NCBI GenBank assembly: GCA_040766585.1
Contig: JAXGQE010000006.1
Coordinates: 135,777 to 199,776 of the forward strand
DNA length: 64,000 nt
Direction: 5' to 3'
Source of the DNA: JAXGQE01 sp040766585
GTDB lineage: Bacteria > Bacillota > SLNR01
Shown here: positions 18,719-27,029 of the stretch, one piece after another
Layout of the letters: each line of letters starts with the position of its first letter
Numbering within the stretch: the first letter of the stretch is position 1
Notes under the pieces: generated by a model
What the model saw: the letters and a program-made list of their open reading frames with translations, nothing else
What the model was told of the DNA's origin: nothing
Database searches by the model: none
Program-made: the position numbers and the translations under genes

Positions 18719-19654
18719 CGTACCCGGGTCGAACCCGCGGGTTGCCATGGGCAGAAGACTTTCCATCGCCAGCAGATCCTCCCGGTTGTGATCCATAATT
18801 CCCCGGATCAGCCGCCCGTCACCGGTACGGACAAAGCGGTGGTACACCGTTGGAATCATGGATCCCGGTACATCGTCTTCCCTTTTTTTATGCAGCAGAT
18901 GTTCTTCCAGCGTAACCAGACGGCAGTCCGGAAACACCCCGCGAAAATGTCGGCGAGCATGCTTTAGCAGATCGACCTGTTCATGGTGGGTCCGGTAAAA
19001 AAGACGATGGGCCACGGTACGGTTCTCGATATAAGGGATATCAAAACTGCGGCCGTTGTATGTAACAATCAGAGAAAAGCGCTTCAAATCTTCAATCAGC
19101 CCGGCTAGCAAGGGCTTTTCTTCTTTCAGGTTGCGGGCGAGCAATTGGCGCGAACGCAGTTTACCGCCATCATAGTAGAGCAGCCCCACCAGAAACAGCG
19201 GTTGAGTAAACCAGAGACCGGTGGTTTCAATGTCTAAGAAGACAATATCGTCGGCACAGAAAAACGGCAGGATATCCTCATCTCCGGCCCCCATCCGCCG
19301 CAGCCCGGCAATATCCTGTTTCTGCAGACACGCCTCGGCAGCCTGCGCCTGGTCTTTCCACCTCTGATGGGCAGTCAGATCCTGCAGCGTGCGGTATCCT
19401 TCATTCTTCAAACGAGCTTCCGTGGCTGGACCAATTCCGTACAGCAGCTGGAGATTCTCGCAGTAAAATACCGGACTCTTTTGCGGCAGCCCGAAAACCG
19501 GCTCATGCTCTTCTTCCACGACCAGATAGGAGCCAAAGGCGTTTTTTTCTTCCACGCCGGGTAAATGATCGTGGGCATTGGGATCCCGAGACAATCCCGG
19601 GATTGTGCTGTTGGATGCTTTTTTCAATCCGGATAACCGCTGGTACAGACTCAC
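18659..19654 (-). CDS. mrfB: MrfB/YprB-like DEDDh 3'-5' exonuclease
   Basis: A 331-residue protein with a helix-hairpin-helix-like region (LLYGIGPATEARLKNEGYRT) and an RNase H-like exonuclease core: VFLDIETTG, IVTYNGRSFDIPYI and HNREDLLAMESLL. This is the layout of Bacillus YprB, named MrfB, which works with the helicase MrfA in mitomycin C damage repair. GTG 19654 was chosen because AAGGAGGGA lies just upstream; the longer frame to 19735 would intrude into mrfA. The stop of mrfA lies 23 bases upstream of this start. The last 60 bases overlap the opposite EamA gene. Confidence 0.87.
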   Translation of the reverse strand: MSLYQRLSGLKKASNSTIPGLSRDPNAHDHLPGVEEKNAFGSYLVVEEEHEPVFGLPQKSPVFYCENLQLLYGIGPATEARLKNEGYRTLQDLTAHQRWKDQAQAAEACLQKQDIAGLRRMGAGDEDILPFFCADDIVFLDIETTGLWFTQPLFLVGLLYYDGGKLRSRQLLARNLKEEKPLLAGLIEDLKRFSLIVTYNGRSFDIPYIENRTVAHRLFYRTHHEQVDLLKHARRHFRGVFPDCRLVTLEEHLLHKKREDDVPGSMIPTVYHRFVRTGDGRLIRGIMDHNREDLLAMESLLPMATRGFDPGTLFSFHPRRIDAGGSSMEDE

Positions 19655-19676
19655 GGCGGATCCCTCCTTCTGCCCT

Positions 19677-22007
19677 CTACTTCTTTCGGAACCGGCTGGC
19701 CGCCCGACGAATGGCCGCTTCCTGGCGCTCGGCATCGGATGTCTTTTTTTGCTTGGGAGAGTATGGCTTCCGCAGAATCAGATGAAGCAGATAGACAGCT
19801 CCTTCTTTATCCAGCGGCTGATTGAAATTGGAGCATTTGGCGGAATGAATGCAACTGGGGCACCCATCTTCGCAAGAGCAGGCCATGATGGCTTCCCGGG
19901 TGGCGTCCAGAAGCTCTTCCATTTTGACATACGCAGTTTCACTGAAACCCACGCCCCCGTGGTAGGCATCGTGGATGAATACGGTACCCGTCTTTGTCTG
20001 GGCATGGTTCACCGTAGACAAACCACCGATGTCATTGCGATCGCACATGACAAAAAGGGGCAGCAGACCAATTGCGGCATGCTCGATGGCATGCAGGGAC
20101 CCCATATAGTCCAGTCCGGCTTCGCGTATCCGGTCTTTGATGCTTTCAGGCACCGTCAGCCAGGTGCCCACTGTTTCCAGCACCTGCTCAGGCAGGTCCA
20201 GATCGCCGCTGCCCAGCACTTGACCGCTGACTTCGTGCTTTTTTAGATAGCCGGTGACCTGGGTGGTCACCCGCAGCGGGCCGCAGGCTACCCGGCAGTC
20301 GAAAAAGGGCTTCTCCCTTTCCGTATCCAAAATCTCGGTTGTTTTGTTTCTGCGCACAATGGTGTAATAGTCCACATCGGATTCATGCAGATAGGCAGTC
20401 TTCTTCTCCAGATCCAGCTTCTTGACCACATAGGTTTCCCCCTGGTGCATGTATACAGCCCCATCATGGACTTCAGAATACGCCGTGCTGCCGTCCACAA
20501 CCCCGATGAGCTTCTGGGGTTTTTGAGCATCCCGCAGTTGGATGTTATCCAGGGAGGCAGATCGAATACTGAAACGCTCGGCCGGATACCCCTGTCCGGA
20601 GTAATAATAGGTCCCATCCGACTCGGTGACGATCCCGTCTTCTGCCAAAAGCATCAGCAGATCCCCCAGTACTGGACCCCAACCCGTTTCATCCGCAGGA
20701 CGTATGGGCAATTCATGGGCGGCACAGACCGCATGATTCAGCAAAATGTATGGATTGTCCGGATCCGTCAATGCTTTTTCAGACGGCTTTTTAAACAGCG
20801 CATCTGCATGCCGGACAAAATACTGGTCCAACGGATTGTTCACCGCCAAAAAGACCACCAGAGACTCATCCAGCCGCCGGCCCACCCGTCCTGCCTGCTG
20901 CCAGGTGGATGCAATGGTACCGGGAAATCCGGCAATGATGCAGGCTTCCAGTTCCCCTACATCGATACCCAGCTCCAGGGCATTGGTGGCAATGACCCCC
21001 ATTGCCTGACCGGAAAAGAGCTGCCGCTCCACCAACCGTCGCTCTTGAGGCAGATACCCTCCCCGATAGGTCAGGACCTGACTGGCCAGAGGACTGTGCT
21101 GCAGGTTGCGGCGAATTTGCCGGAGCATTCTTTCGGCACCCTGGCGGGCTCTTGAAAATGCAATGGTTCGCGCCTTTTGCCGGATCAAATTTGAAAACAA
21201 CCAGGATGTTTCCTGCACCAGGCTGATCCGGGGCGACTGCTTCCAGATGACAAACCGGCAGGCCCCTCGCGGTGCCCCGTTTTCTTCTACCAGTGAAACT
21301 GTCAATCCGGTCAGCGTTTCGCTGTGTTCCTGAGGATTCCCGATGGTCGCAGAACACATAATGAACTGGGGATCGGATCCATAGTAGCGGCACAGACGCT
21401 GCAGCCGCCGCAGTACATGACCCACATGAGTGCCAAAAACGCCTCGATAGGTATGGATCTCATCAATCACCACATACCGCAGATGGCTGAAAAACCGGTG
21501 CCATCTGAGATGATTGGGTAAAATGCCCTGGTGCAGCATATCCGGATTGGTCAGAATGATCTGAGCTTCATCCCGGGCTTCTTTTTTTTGAGCATCCACG
21601 GTATCGCCGTCGTAGATGAATGCCTTGAGCCCGGGGGCCATCTCCTGCAGAGACCCCTTCTGGTCCTGGGTCAAAGCTTTGGTTGGAAATATATACAGAG
21701 CGCAGCCCTGCGGATCGTCCAGCAGCGCATTCAGCACCGGCAGGTTGTAGGCCAGTGTTTTTCCGGAGGCTGTGGGTGTAACCACCACGAAATGGTGCAT
21801 TTTTTCAGCCAGGGAAAATGCCTCCGCCTGATGGGCATACAACCGGTGAATATTCTGTTGGTCCAAGTATTCGCTCAGCTGAGGATGCAGATCTTCCGGA
21901 ATGGGCTCGTAGCGAGCCATCACAGCCGGCAGCTCTTCCACATGCACAATCTGCTGATCATATCCCGGTTGCTGGCGAAGAAGATCGATGATGCGCTGAC
22001 TGTCCAT
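19677..22007 (-). CDS. mrfA: MrfA/YprA-like DEAH helicase with C-terminal zinc-binding DUF1998
   Basis: A 776-residue superfamily 2 helicase. Walker A TPTASGKTLAY, DEIHTYRG, CSATIGNP and the domain-2 motifs (ATNALELGIDVGELEACI, QQAGRVGRR) are clear. The C-terminal third is a DUF1998-type domain ending in a four-cysteine cluster (CSCEDGCPSCIHSAKC), as in Bacillus YprA/MrfA, which removes mitomycin C lesions independently of UvrABC. ATG 22007 follows a GGAG site. It is the first gene of the mrfA-mrfB pair. A near-consensus LexA-like box lies 29 bases upstream, which suggests DNA-damage control. Confidence 0.92.
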   Translation of the reverse strand: MDSQRIIDLLRQQPGYDQQIVHVEELPAVMARYEPIPEDLHPQLSEYLDQQNIHRLYAHQAEAFSLAEKMHHFVVVTPTASGKTLAYNLPVLNALLDDPQGCALYIFPTKALTQDQKGSLQEMAPGLKAFIYDGDTVDAQKKEARDEAQIILTNPDMLHQGILPNHLRWHRFFSHLRYVVIDEIHTYRGVFGTHVGHVLRRLQRLCRYYGSDPQFIMCSATIGNPQEHSETLTGLTVSLVEENGAPRGACRFVIWKQSPRISLVQETSWLFSNLIRQKARTIAFSRARQGAERMLRQIRRNLQHSPLASQVLTYRGGYLPQERRLVERQLFSGQAMGVIATNALELGIDVGELEACIIAGFPGTIASTWQQAGRVGRRLDESLVVFLAVNNPLDQYFVRHADALFKKPSEKALTDPDNPYILLNHAVCAAHELPIRPADETGWGPVLGDLLMLLAEDGIVTESDGTYYYSGQGYPAERFSIRSASLDNIQLRDAQKPQKLIGVVDGSTAYSEVHDGAVYMHQGETYVVKKLDLEKKTAYLHESDVDYYTIVRRNKTTEILDTEREKPFFDCRVACGPLRVTTQVTGYLKKHEVSGQVLGSGDLDLPEQVLETVGTWLTVPESIKDRIREAGLDYMGSLHAIEHAAIGLLPLFVMCDRNDIGGLSTVNHAQTKTGTVFIHDAYHGGVGFSETAYVKMEELLDATREAIMACSCEDGCPSCIHSAKCSNFNQPLDKEGAVYLLHLILRKPYSPKQKKTSDAERQEAAIRRAASRFRKK

Positions 22008-22035
22008 TTCGTTTCACTCCATTGCCAATGGTAAT

Positions 22036-22049
22036 CGAACATAAATTCG
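22036..22049. promoter_or_regulatory. LexA/DinR-like box upstream of mrfA
   Basis: CGAACATAAATTCG matches the Gram-positive SOS consensus CGAACRNRYGTTYG at all but two positions. It lies 29 bases from the mrfA start, between mrfA and the divergent methyltransferase gene. Confidence 0.55.
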
Positions 22050-22205
22050 CTTTTTACATGAAAAACCCTGCCTCCATCCATATTTATCTCTTCATCCTTT
22101 GTGATACAATGTAAAGAGATCACTGCATCCGCGACCAGTCTGTTGTATGCCGTGTTTTGGCCTCGATGAATCGGATCATCTTTGCATCTGAAAGGGGTTG
22201 ACAGT

Positions 22206-22958
22206 TTGAACAATCAGGAACTGCACCAGCGCTGGCTCGTGGATGCTCAAAAAGGACTCAGCGGGTGGGATTTTTCACACCTGCAGGGCCGCTGTGAAAG
22301 TACACCGCTGCCCTGGGACCTGTCCACTGTGATCCACTTCTTTTTAAAGCCCGCCATGGATCTTCTGGATATGGGCACCGGCGGTGGGGAGTTTTTGCTA
22401 TCCATCCAGCATCCATCGGAGCACACATTCGTCACAGAGGGGTATCCCCCCAACCTGACCCTCTGTCGTAAAAAACTCGAACCCCTGGGCATCACGGTCC
22501 GGGAAAGCTGTCCCGACGGTACCATACCCTATGAATCCCTGCAATTCGATGTGGTCATGAACCGCCATGACTCGTTTGACTCTGCAGAGGTATACCGGGT
22601 GCTTAAGCCCGGCGGATATTTTGTCACCCAGCAGGTGGGAGGTCTCAATCATTTGGATCTATCCCGTCAGCTCATTCCGGGATACCGGCCGCTTCTGCCC
22701 AATCATACCCTTATCCCTGTGTGCGCTGAAGTCAAAGCAGCAGGATTTCAGATCATCCTCCAGCAAGAGTTTTTCCCCACGGTTCGCTACTACGATGTGG
22801 GAGCCCTGGTCTTTATGGCCTCAGTTTTGCCCTGGGAATTCCCGGAGTTTTCCGTGGACCGTTCTTTGGAGCAGCTGCTGGCTATGCACAAGGAAGTGGA
22901 AGCAGCCGGCGCGATCCTCGGAACCGAACATCGGTTTCTGATGGTCGCTCGTAAATAA
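22206..22958 (+). CDS. Class I SAM-dependent methyltransferase
   Basis: A 250-residue methyltransferase with the SAM-binding motif I LLDMGTGGGEFLL, an acidic strand end at FVTEGYPP and motif IV region FDVVMNRHDSFD, then VLKPGGYFVTQQVGG. I start it at TTG 22206 because AAGGGG lies 8 bases upstream and no ATG fits. The substrate is unknown. It is transcribed away from mrfA and ends at a strong terminator. Confidence 0.85.
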   Translation: MNNQELHQRWLVDAQKGLSGWDFSHLQGRCESTPLPWDLSTVIHFFLKPAMDLLDMGTGGGEFLLSIQHPSEHTFVTEGYPPNLTLCRKKLEPLGITVRESCPDGTIPYESLQFDVVMNRHDSFDSAEVYRVLKPGGYFVTQQVGGLNHLDLSRQLIPGYRPLLPNHTLIPVCAEVKAAGFQIILQQEFFPTVRYYDVGALVFMASVLPWEFPEFSVDRSLEQLLAMHKEVEAAGAILGTEHRFLMVARK

Positions 22959-22968
22959 AGGAAAACAA

Positions 22969-22997
22969 ACGGCCCGGTTATCTAACAACCGGGCCGT
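22969..22997. terminator. Bidirectional terminator (11-bp GC-rich stem)
   Basis: ACGGCCCGGTT and AACCGGGCCGT pair perfectly around a 7-base loop between the methyltransferase gene and the leftward KDG operon. Confidence 0.85.
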
Positions 22998-23013
22998 CAT
23001 ACGTCGATTGACA

Positions 23014-24012
23014 CTACCGTTTCATGGCCAATCCGCCTTTACCCTCAATGAGGCCTTCGACTTCATCCAGGGTACTCCAGCTGAAATCCCCCCGATGGGT
23101 ATATTTCAGCGCAGCCGTTGCATTTCCGTACTGCAGAGCCGCAGCCACATCCTGATCTTTTCTCAAATATGCGTACAGAAATCCAGCGGCGAAGGCATCA
23201 CCGCCACCGATGCGGTCGACAATTTCCACTTCAATGGGGATATCTTCAAACAAGGTCCCGGCATGGAAGGCAACAGCACGCCAGGATATGCGCCGGACCG
23301 AATGCTTCTCCGAACGCATCAGGGCAACGACCCCAATGTTGTAGCGGTTGGCAGCGGCAGAAGCCGTCTCCTCCAGGTTGCCCTTTTCAATGCCGAAAAT
23401 CTGCCGAAGCTCACCCACCGAAGAAAACAGAATATCCACATACTCCATCAGCGGTTCCAGACATCGCCTTGCTTCGTCTTCAGTCCAAAGCTTTGCCCGG
23501 TAATTGACATCAAAACTCACTGTCATCCCGGCGTCCTTGGCAGCCGCCATGGCCTCCCGGGTCGCCTGGGCAGTGTCAGGGCTCAAGGCCGGTGTAATCC
23601 CGGTACAGTGGAAATGGCGGTATCCCATTAACAGTTCCGGCCAGTGTAAGGAGTCCGGATCGATCCGACTGAGAGCAGAATACGCCCGATCGTAGATCAG
23701 ATCTCCGCCCCGGGGGTTGCTTCCTTCTTCCACAAAATACAGACCCAGACGATCGCTGTCGCTCCATAGAATGCGCGAGCAGTCCACCCCTTGCTCCCGG
23801 ATTCTGTTTCGGACCATATATCCTAAACTGTTTTTCGGCAGGCGGGTTATGTATTCTGCCGTCAGCCCCAAACGAGCTGCACCGATGGCCACATTCAATT
23901 CCGTACCGCCCACATGGGCTTCAAATGAGTCGGCTTGTTCAATTCTCTGGTACCCCGGCGGAGACAAGCGAATCATGACTTCCCCGAACGAAATCAAATC
24001 TTTCAAATCCAT
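23014..24012 (-). CDS. kdgK: 2-dehydro-3-deoxygluconokinase (PfkB family)
   Basis: A 332-residue PfkB sugar kinase with the N-terminal glycine motif VGGTELNVAIGAARLG and the catalytic motif DRIGGGDAFAAGFLYA. The overall sequence pattern is that of KDG kinases, which phosphorylate 2-keto-3-deoxygluconate to KDPG. The KDPG aldolase gene lies directly upstream with a 4-base gap, which makes kinase and aldolase successive steps of keto-deoxy sugar acid breakdown. ATG 24012 follows GGATGAGG at short spacing; the frame is open further upstream but would overlap the aldolase. Confidence 0.88.
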   Translation of the reverse strand: MDLKDLISFGEVMIRLSPPGYQRIEQADSFEAHVGGTELNVAIGAARLGLTAEYITRLPKNSLGYMVRNRIREQGVDCSRILWSDSDRLGLYFVEEGSNPRGGDLIYDRAYSALSRIDPDSLHWPELLMGYRHFHCTGITPALSPDTAQATREAMAAAKDAGMTVSFDVNYRAKLWTEDEARRCLEPLMEYVDILFSSVGELRQIFGIEKGNLEETASAAANRYNIGVVALMRSEKHSVRRISWRAVAFHAGTLFEDIPIEVEIVDRIGGGDAFAAGFLYAYLRKDQDVAAALQYGNATAALKYTHRGDFSWSTLDEVEGLIEGKGGLAMKR

Positions 24013-24016
24013 CACC

Positions 24017-24676
24017 TCATCCGTTTGAATATCTTTTGCGGGCTTCCTGTACTTTGGCCACAAATTCTCGGGCGGCCTCTTCTGCCAGAGACCACTGGCT
24101 GTTTTCCAGGGCTTTCCGTGTCAGTTCTCCTCCCACGCCAATGCCCATGACCCCTGCCTGAAACCAGTCTTCCACATTGTCCAGACGGACGCCCCCGGTG
24201 GGTATGACCGGAAGCTGTGGCAGCGGCCCGCGCAAGGCTTTCACAGCCTGAGGCCCCAGCACATCTCCGGGAAAGAGCTTGACAATATCGGCACCGCCCT
24301 CCAAGGCTGTAAGCGCTTCGGTGACTGTCATCACGCCAGGCATCACCACGGTCTGGTAGCGATGGCAGAGTTTCATAGTATCCAGATTCAGGTTGGGAGC
24401 TACGATAAAATCGGCCCCTTCCAGAATGGCCAGCCTGGCTGTTTCTCCATCCAGGACTGTACCGGCTCCAATCAGAAGATGATTGAATCGGGATGACGAT
24501 TTTAATGCCCGGATCGCCTCCAGTGCTCCTGGAACTGTAAATGTAATCTCCAGCAGTCCGATACCGCCGGACTGCAGAGCATCGGCCAGTTCGACGGCCT
24601 GATGGGCAGTCTGGGCCCGAATGACGGCGATCAGTCCTTCACTTTCTATTCTCTTCAGATGATCCCACTTCTTCAT
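24017..24676 (-). CDS. eda: KDPG/KHG aldolase
   Basis: A 219-residue class I aldolase that splits 2-keto-3-deoxy-6-phosphogluconate into pyruvate and glyceraldehyde-3-phosphate. The catalytic glutamate lies in LLEITFTVPGALEA and the Schiff-base lysine in DIVKLFPGDVLG, followed by the phosphate-binding PTGGV. It lies between a methyltransferase gene (5 bases upstream) and kdgK (4 bases downstream), so it is part of a tight operon. Confidence 0.92.
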   Translation of the reverse strand: MKKWDHLKRIESEGLIAVIRAQTAHQAVELADALQSGGIGLLEITFTVPGALEAIRALKSSSRFNHLLIGAGTVLDGETARLAILEGADFIVAPNLNLDTMKLCHRYQTVVMPGVMTVTEALTALEGGADIVKLFPGDVLGPQAVKALRGPLPQLPVIPTGGVRLDNVEDWFQAGVMGIGVGGELTRKALENSQWSLAEEAAREFVAKVQEARKRYSNG

Positions 24677-24681
24677 AGCCG

Positions 24682-25515
24682 CTACCCTCTCTTCACAGCA
24701 GTAACGCGGACATGCCCAATGCGTCCCTGCAGATAGTCTTCAATGGTTTCAGCAAGCGCCATCTCTTCTTGGACCAGCCGCTTCTCACCCAGCTTCTGCT
24801 GCCAGATCCCGCGCTGCCGGATCAGCCGCTGTTCCAGATCCTGCCACAAAGGAATGATTTCCTCGACGATGTCTTCCATAATAATCTGCTCAAACCCGGC
24901 CTCTCCCAGCATTTCTTCATATTCCCGGGCTGTAAACGCTTCATAAAAAATCTCTTCGTCCTCCTGGTCTTCACGGATGCATCGATGACCCCGTACACTG
25001 TTGGTGAAAGCAAGGGTGCCTTGCGGTCTCAGCACCCGTGCGCACTCTTCAAAAAGCCCGGCCGCATGAGGCCATGAATCCTGTCCCCATACCACATCAA
25101 AGATGCCGTCCTCTAGGGGCATCTGCCACATGTCCCCCTGCAGAAAAGAAACTTGCTTGCTGAGCTTTTCCGCTTCCGTCAGCATAATCGCTCCCTGGAT
25201 GCAGGCCGAGCTAATGTCCAGACCCGTAACCTGGCAGCCATACCGTCTGGCCAGATACCGGCTGGGCCCACCTAAAAAGCAGGCTGCATCCAGCACCTTC
25301 AGACCCGGTTTCAACAATGCCCGGTCCGCTAGAGCATCGGTAGTCACAGCGCCCCCCAGATGAAACTGATCGCCGCACAGGTATGCCCAGTTCCCGTAGG
25401 CGGTGGTAAACTCCCGCACTGCCCGGGCAATCCCTCCAGGACGTGTCAACTGTTCTGAATCCCAGCTCTGCACAATCTTCTGCAGATGGTTCTCTCTGTC
25501 CATATCCATCATCAT
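24682..25515 (-). CDS. SAM-dependent methyltransferase (class I, sarcosine/glycine-methyltransferase-like)
   Basis: A 277-residue methyltransferase with motif I VLDAACFLGGPSRYLA, GLDISSACIQGA and motif IV VWGQDSWPHA. The general look resembles glycine/sarcosine/dimethylglycine and gamma-tocopherol type N- and C-methyltransferases (GGPSR, DSWPHA). Its place inside a keto-deoxy sugar acid operon, between the PNPOx-like and aldolase genes, is unexplained. The N-terminus has several methionines (MMMDMD), so the exact start is uncertain by a few residues. Confidence 0.8.
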   Translation of the reverse strand: MMMDMDRENHLQKIVQSWDSEQLTRPGGIARAVREFTTAYGNWAYLCGDQFHLGGAVTTDALADRALLKPGLKVLDAACFLGGPSRYLARRYGCQVTGLDISSACIQGAIMLTEAEKLSKQVSFLQGDMWQMPLEDGIFDVVWGQDSWPHAAGLFEECARVLRPQGTLAFTNSVRGHRCIREDQEDEEIFYEAFTAREYEEMLGEAGFEQIIMEDIVEEIIPLWQDLEQRLIRQRGIWQQKLGEKRLVQEEMALAETIEDYLQGRIGHVRVTAVKRG

Positions 25516-25518
25516 GGG

Positions 25519-25995
25519 TTACTCCGGCTTGTCCGCACTGCGTTTTCCGGTCACCCGGTCCACTTCAATGGCCACCACAACGGTCCGCATATCCGGAGCC
25601 GGGTTCTCCAGCGCCTTGCAGACATACCCGGGTGAAAATTTATCCATCATCAACCGCAGGGCTTTTCTCTTTTCCCCGTCATCTTCCAGAATCCGAGCAC
25701 TACCGAAAGCCACTGCACTGCGATAATAGGCGGACATTTTGGCGGGCAGGACCTGATGGACACCCACCACAGTAAAACACACCCGCGGGTGGCTGCGAAT
25801 GGCATCCAGCTTGTATCCTGTAGCTGCACAGTGGAAATAGATGGCTTTTTCATCGGCCGCATGGTTGACCACCACACCATACGGATTCCCCTCCGCGTCC
25901 ACTGTGGACATATACCCAATCTCACCTTGCTGTATGATTTCCCACGCTTCTTTTTCCGACAGAGCCAGCTCTTTTCTTCGCATACTGATTTCCAT
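25519..25995 (-). CDS. Pyridoxamine 5'-phosphate oxidase-like flavin protein
   Basis: A 158-residue protein of the PNPOx-like / nitroimidazole-resistance type: IIQQGEIGYMSTVDAEGNPYGVVVNHA, AIYFHCAATGYKLDAIRSHPRVCFTVVG and the helix with FSPGY are characteristic. These proteins bind FMN, F420 or heme-like cofactors and reduce small molecules. I start at ATG 25995 because AAGGAG lies 10 bases upstream. It ends 3 bases before the methyltransferase gene. The true substrate is unknown. Confidence 0.85.
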   Translation of the reverse strand: MEISMRRKELALSEKEAWEIIQQGEIGYMSTVDAEGNPYGVVVNHAADEKAIYFHCAATGYKLDAIRSHPRVCFTVVGVHQVLPAKMSAYYRSAVAFGSARILEDDGEKRKALRLMMDKFSPGYVCKALENPAPDMRTVVVAIEVDRVTGKRSADKPE

Positions 25996-26055
25996 GTTTT
26001 TCATTCTCCTTTGTCCAGTCAATGTGAAAAAGCCGCAGAAAACTGCGGCGGGAAA

Positions 26056-26967
26056 TTACATCGCGGCCAGTTCAGAAAGTATAATGTCAATCAGGTCTTT
26101 CAGCTGGGGTTTGATCTCTTGGCAGTGAACGGCTTCCGCATCCGTCAACGGCTGAATATGGGGGCCCATGGCAAAGCCGCGGGTTTCCAGAGCCGCTTTG
26201 AACCCAACCGGAAATGGCACCGTCAGCATCAGTCGCAGCAACGGCAGAAGCAGGTACTGGGCCCTTTTTGCCCGTTCATGATCCCCGGCCTGGAAATACT
26301 CATAGATTTTCACCATGAGTTCAGGAACCACCGAGGCCGATCCGGTCATGCTGCCTTTTCCACCGGCACATAGGAATGGATAGAAGATCTGTTCCGATCC
26401 AGTCAGCACATTAAAGTCCACTTTGGTATTCTGAACAAAGTCGATGACATGAGTCAGGTTGGTCATATTGGCACTGCTGTCTTTGATCCCCACAACTTTT
26501 TCCCGGGAACTCAAATTGCCGATCACCGTGGGGCTGATTTCGTTGGAGAATGCCGGAATATTGTACAAAATGACCGGAATATCCACAGCATCCAGGATGG
26601 TTTCAAAATATCGTTCCACCATCCCCGGGGTCACCTGATAGTAATAGGGACCGCAGACCACCACAGCGCTGCACCCGGCTGCTTCGGCGTGCTTGGCAAC
26701 TTCAATGACATGGGCCGGCCGGGTTGCTCCGGCTCCCGGAGTCACTGGAAGCCGGCCGTTGTTCTGGTCGGTGACAATATCAATAAGCTTTTTTCTCTCG
26801 TCCAGCGTCATATGGGCAAACTCACCGACGCTGCTGACCGGAAACAGACCGTGTACTCCTTTTTCAATAAAGAACTCAACCAGATCCCGAACCACCGGCT
26901 CATTGATTTTTTCCTGGCTATCAAAGGCAGTCAGCATAGCCGGATACACTCCTTGGGGCTTAAACAT
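26056..26967 (-). CDS. DapA-family (dihydrodipicolinate synthase / NAL superfamily) lyase
   Basis: A 303-residue TIM-barrel lyase. The Schiff-base lysine is in VVGIKDSSANMTNL, the catalytic tyrosine in VILYNIPAFS, and VSSVGEF stands where GTTGE occurs in DapA. Family members make or cleave alpha-keto acids: dihydrodipicolinate, N-acetylneuraminate, KDG and related. As the operon also holds KDG kinase and KDPG aldolase, a keto-deoxy sugar acid lyase is more likely than lysine biosynthesis. That is inference from context. ATG 26967 has AGGAGAG 6-7 bases upstream. Confidence 0.85.
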   Translation of the reverse strand: MFKPQGVYPAMLTAFDSQEKINEPVVRDLVEFFIEKGVHGLFPVSSVGEFAHMTLDERKKLIDIVTDQNNGRLPVTPGAGATRPAHVIEVAKHAEAAGCSAVVVCGPYYYQVTPGMVERYFETILDAVDIPVILYNIPAFSNEISPTVIGNLSSREKVVGIKDSSANMTNLTHVIDFVQNTKVDFNVLTGSEQIFYPFLCAGGKGSMTGSASVVPELMVKIYEYFQAGDHERAKRAQYLLLPLLRLMLTVPFPVGFKAALETRGFAMGPHIQPLTDAEAVHCQEIKPQLKDLIDIILSELAAM

Positions 26968-27029
26968 GGGCACATCTCTCCTCTCATTTATCGGTTCTGC
27001 ACTTACACAGTTTGAAACCAATCATCATC

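Noticed and set aside
18715..18745. A stretch resembling a tRNA T-arm (GGGTCGAACCC)
   Set aside because: It lies inside the coding 3' end of the mrfB-like gene (residues RGFDPGT) and no acceptor, D or anticodon arm can be formed around it.
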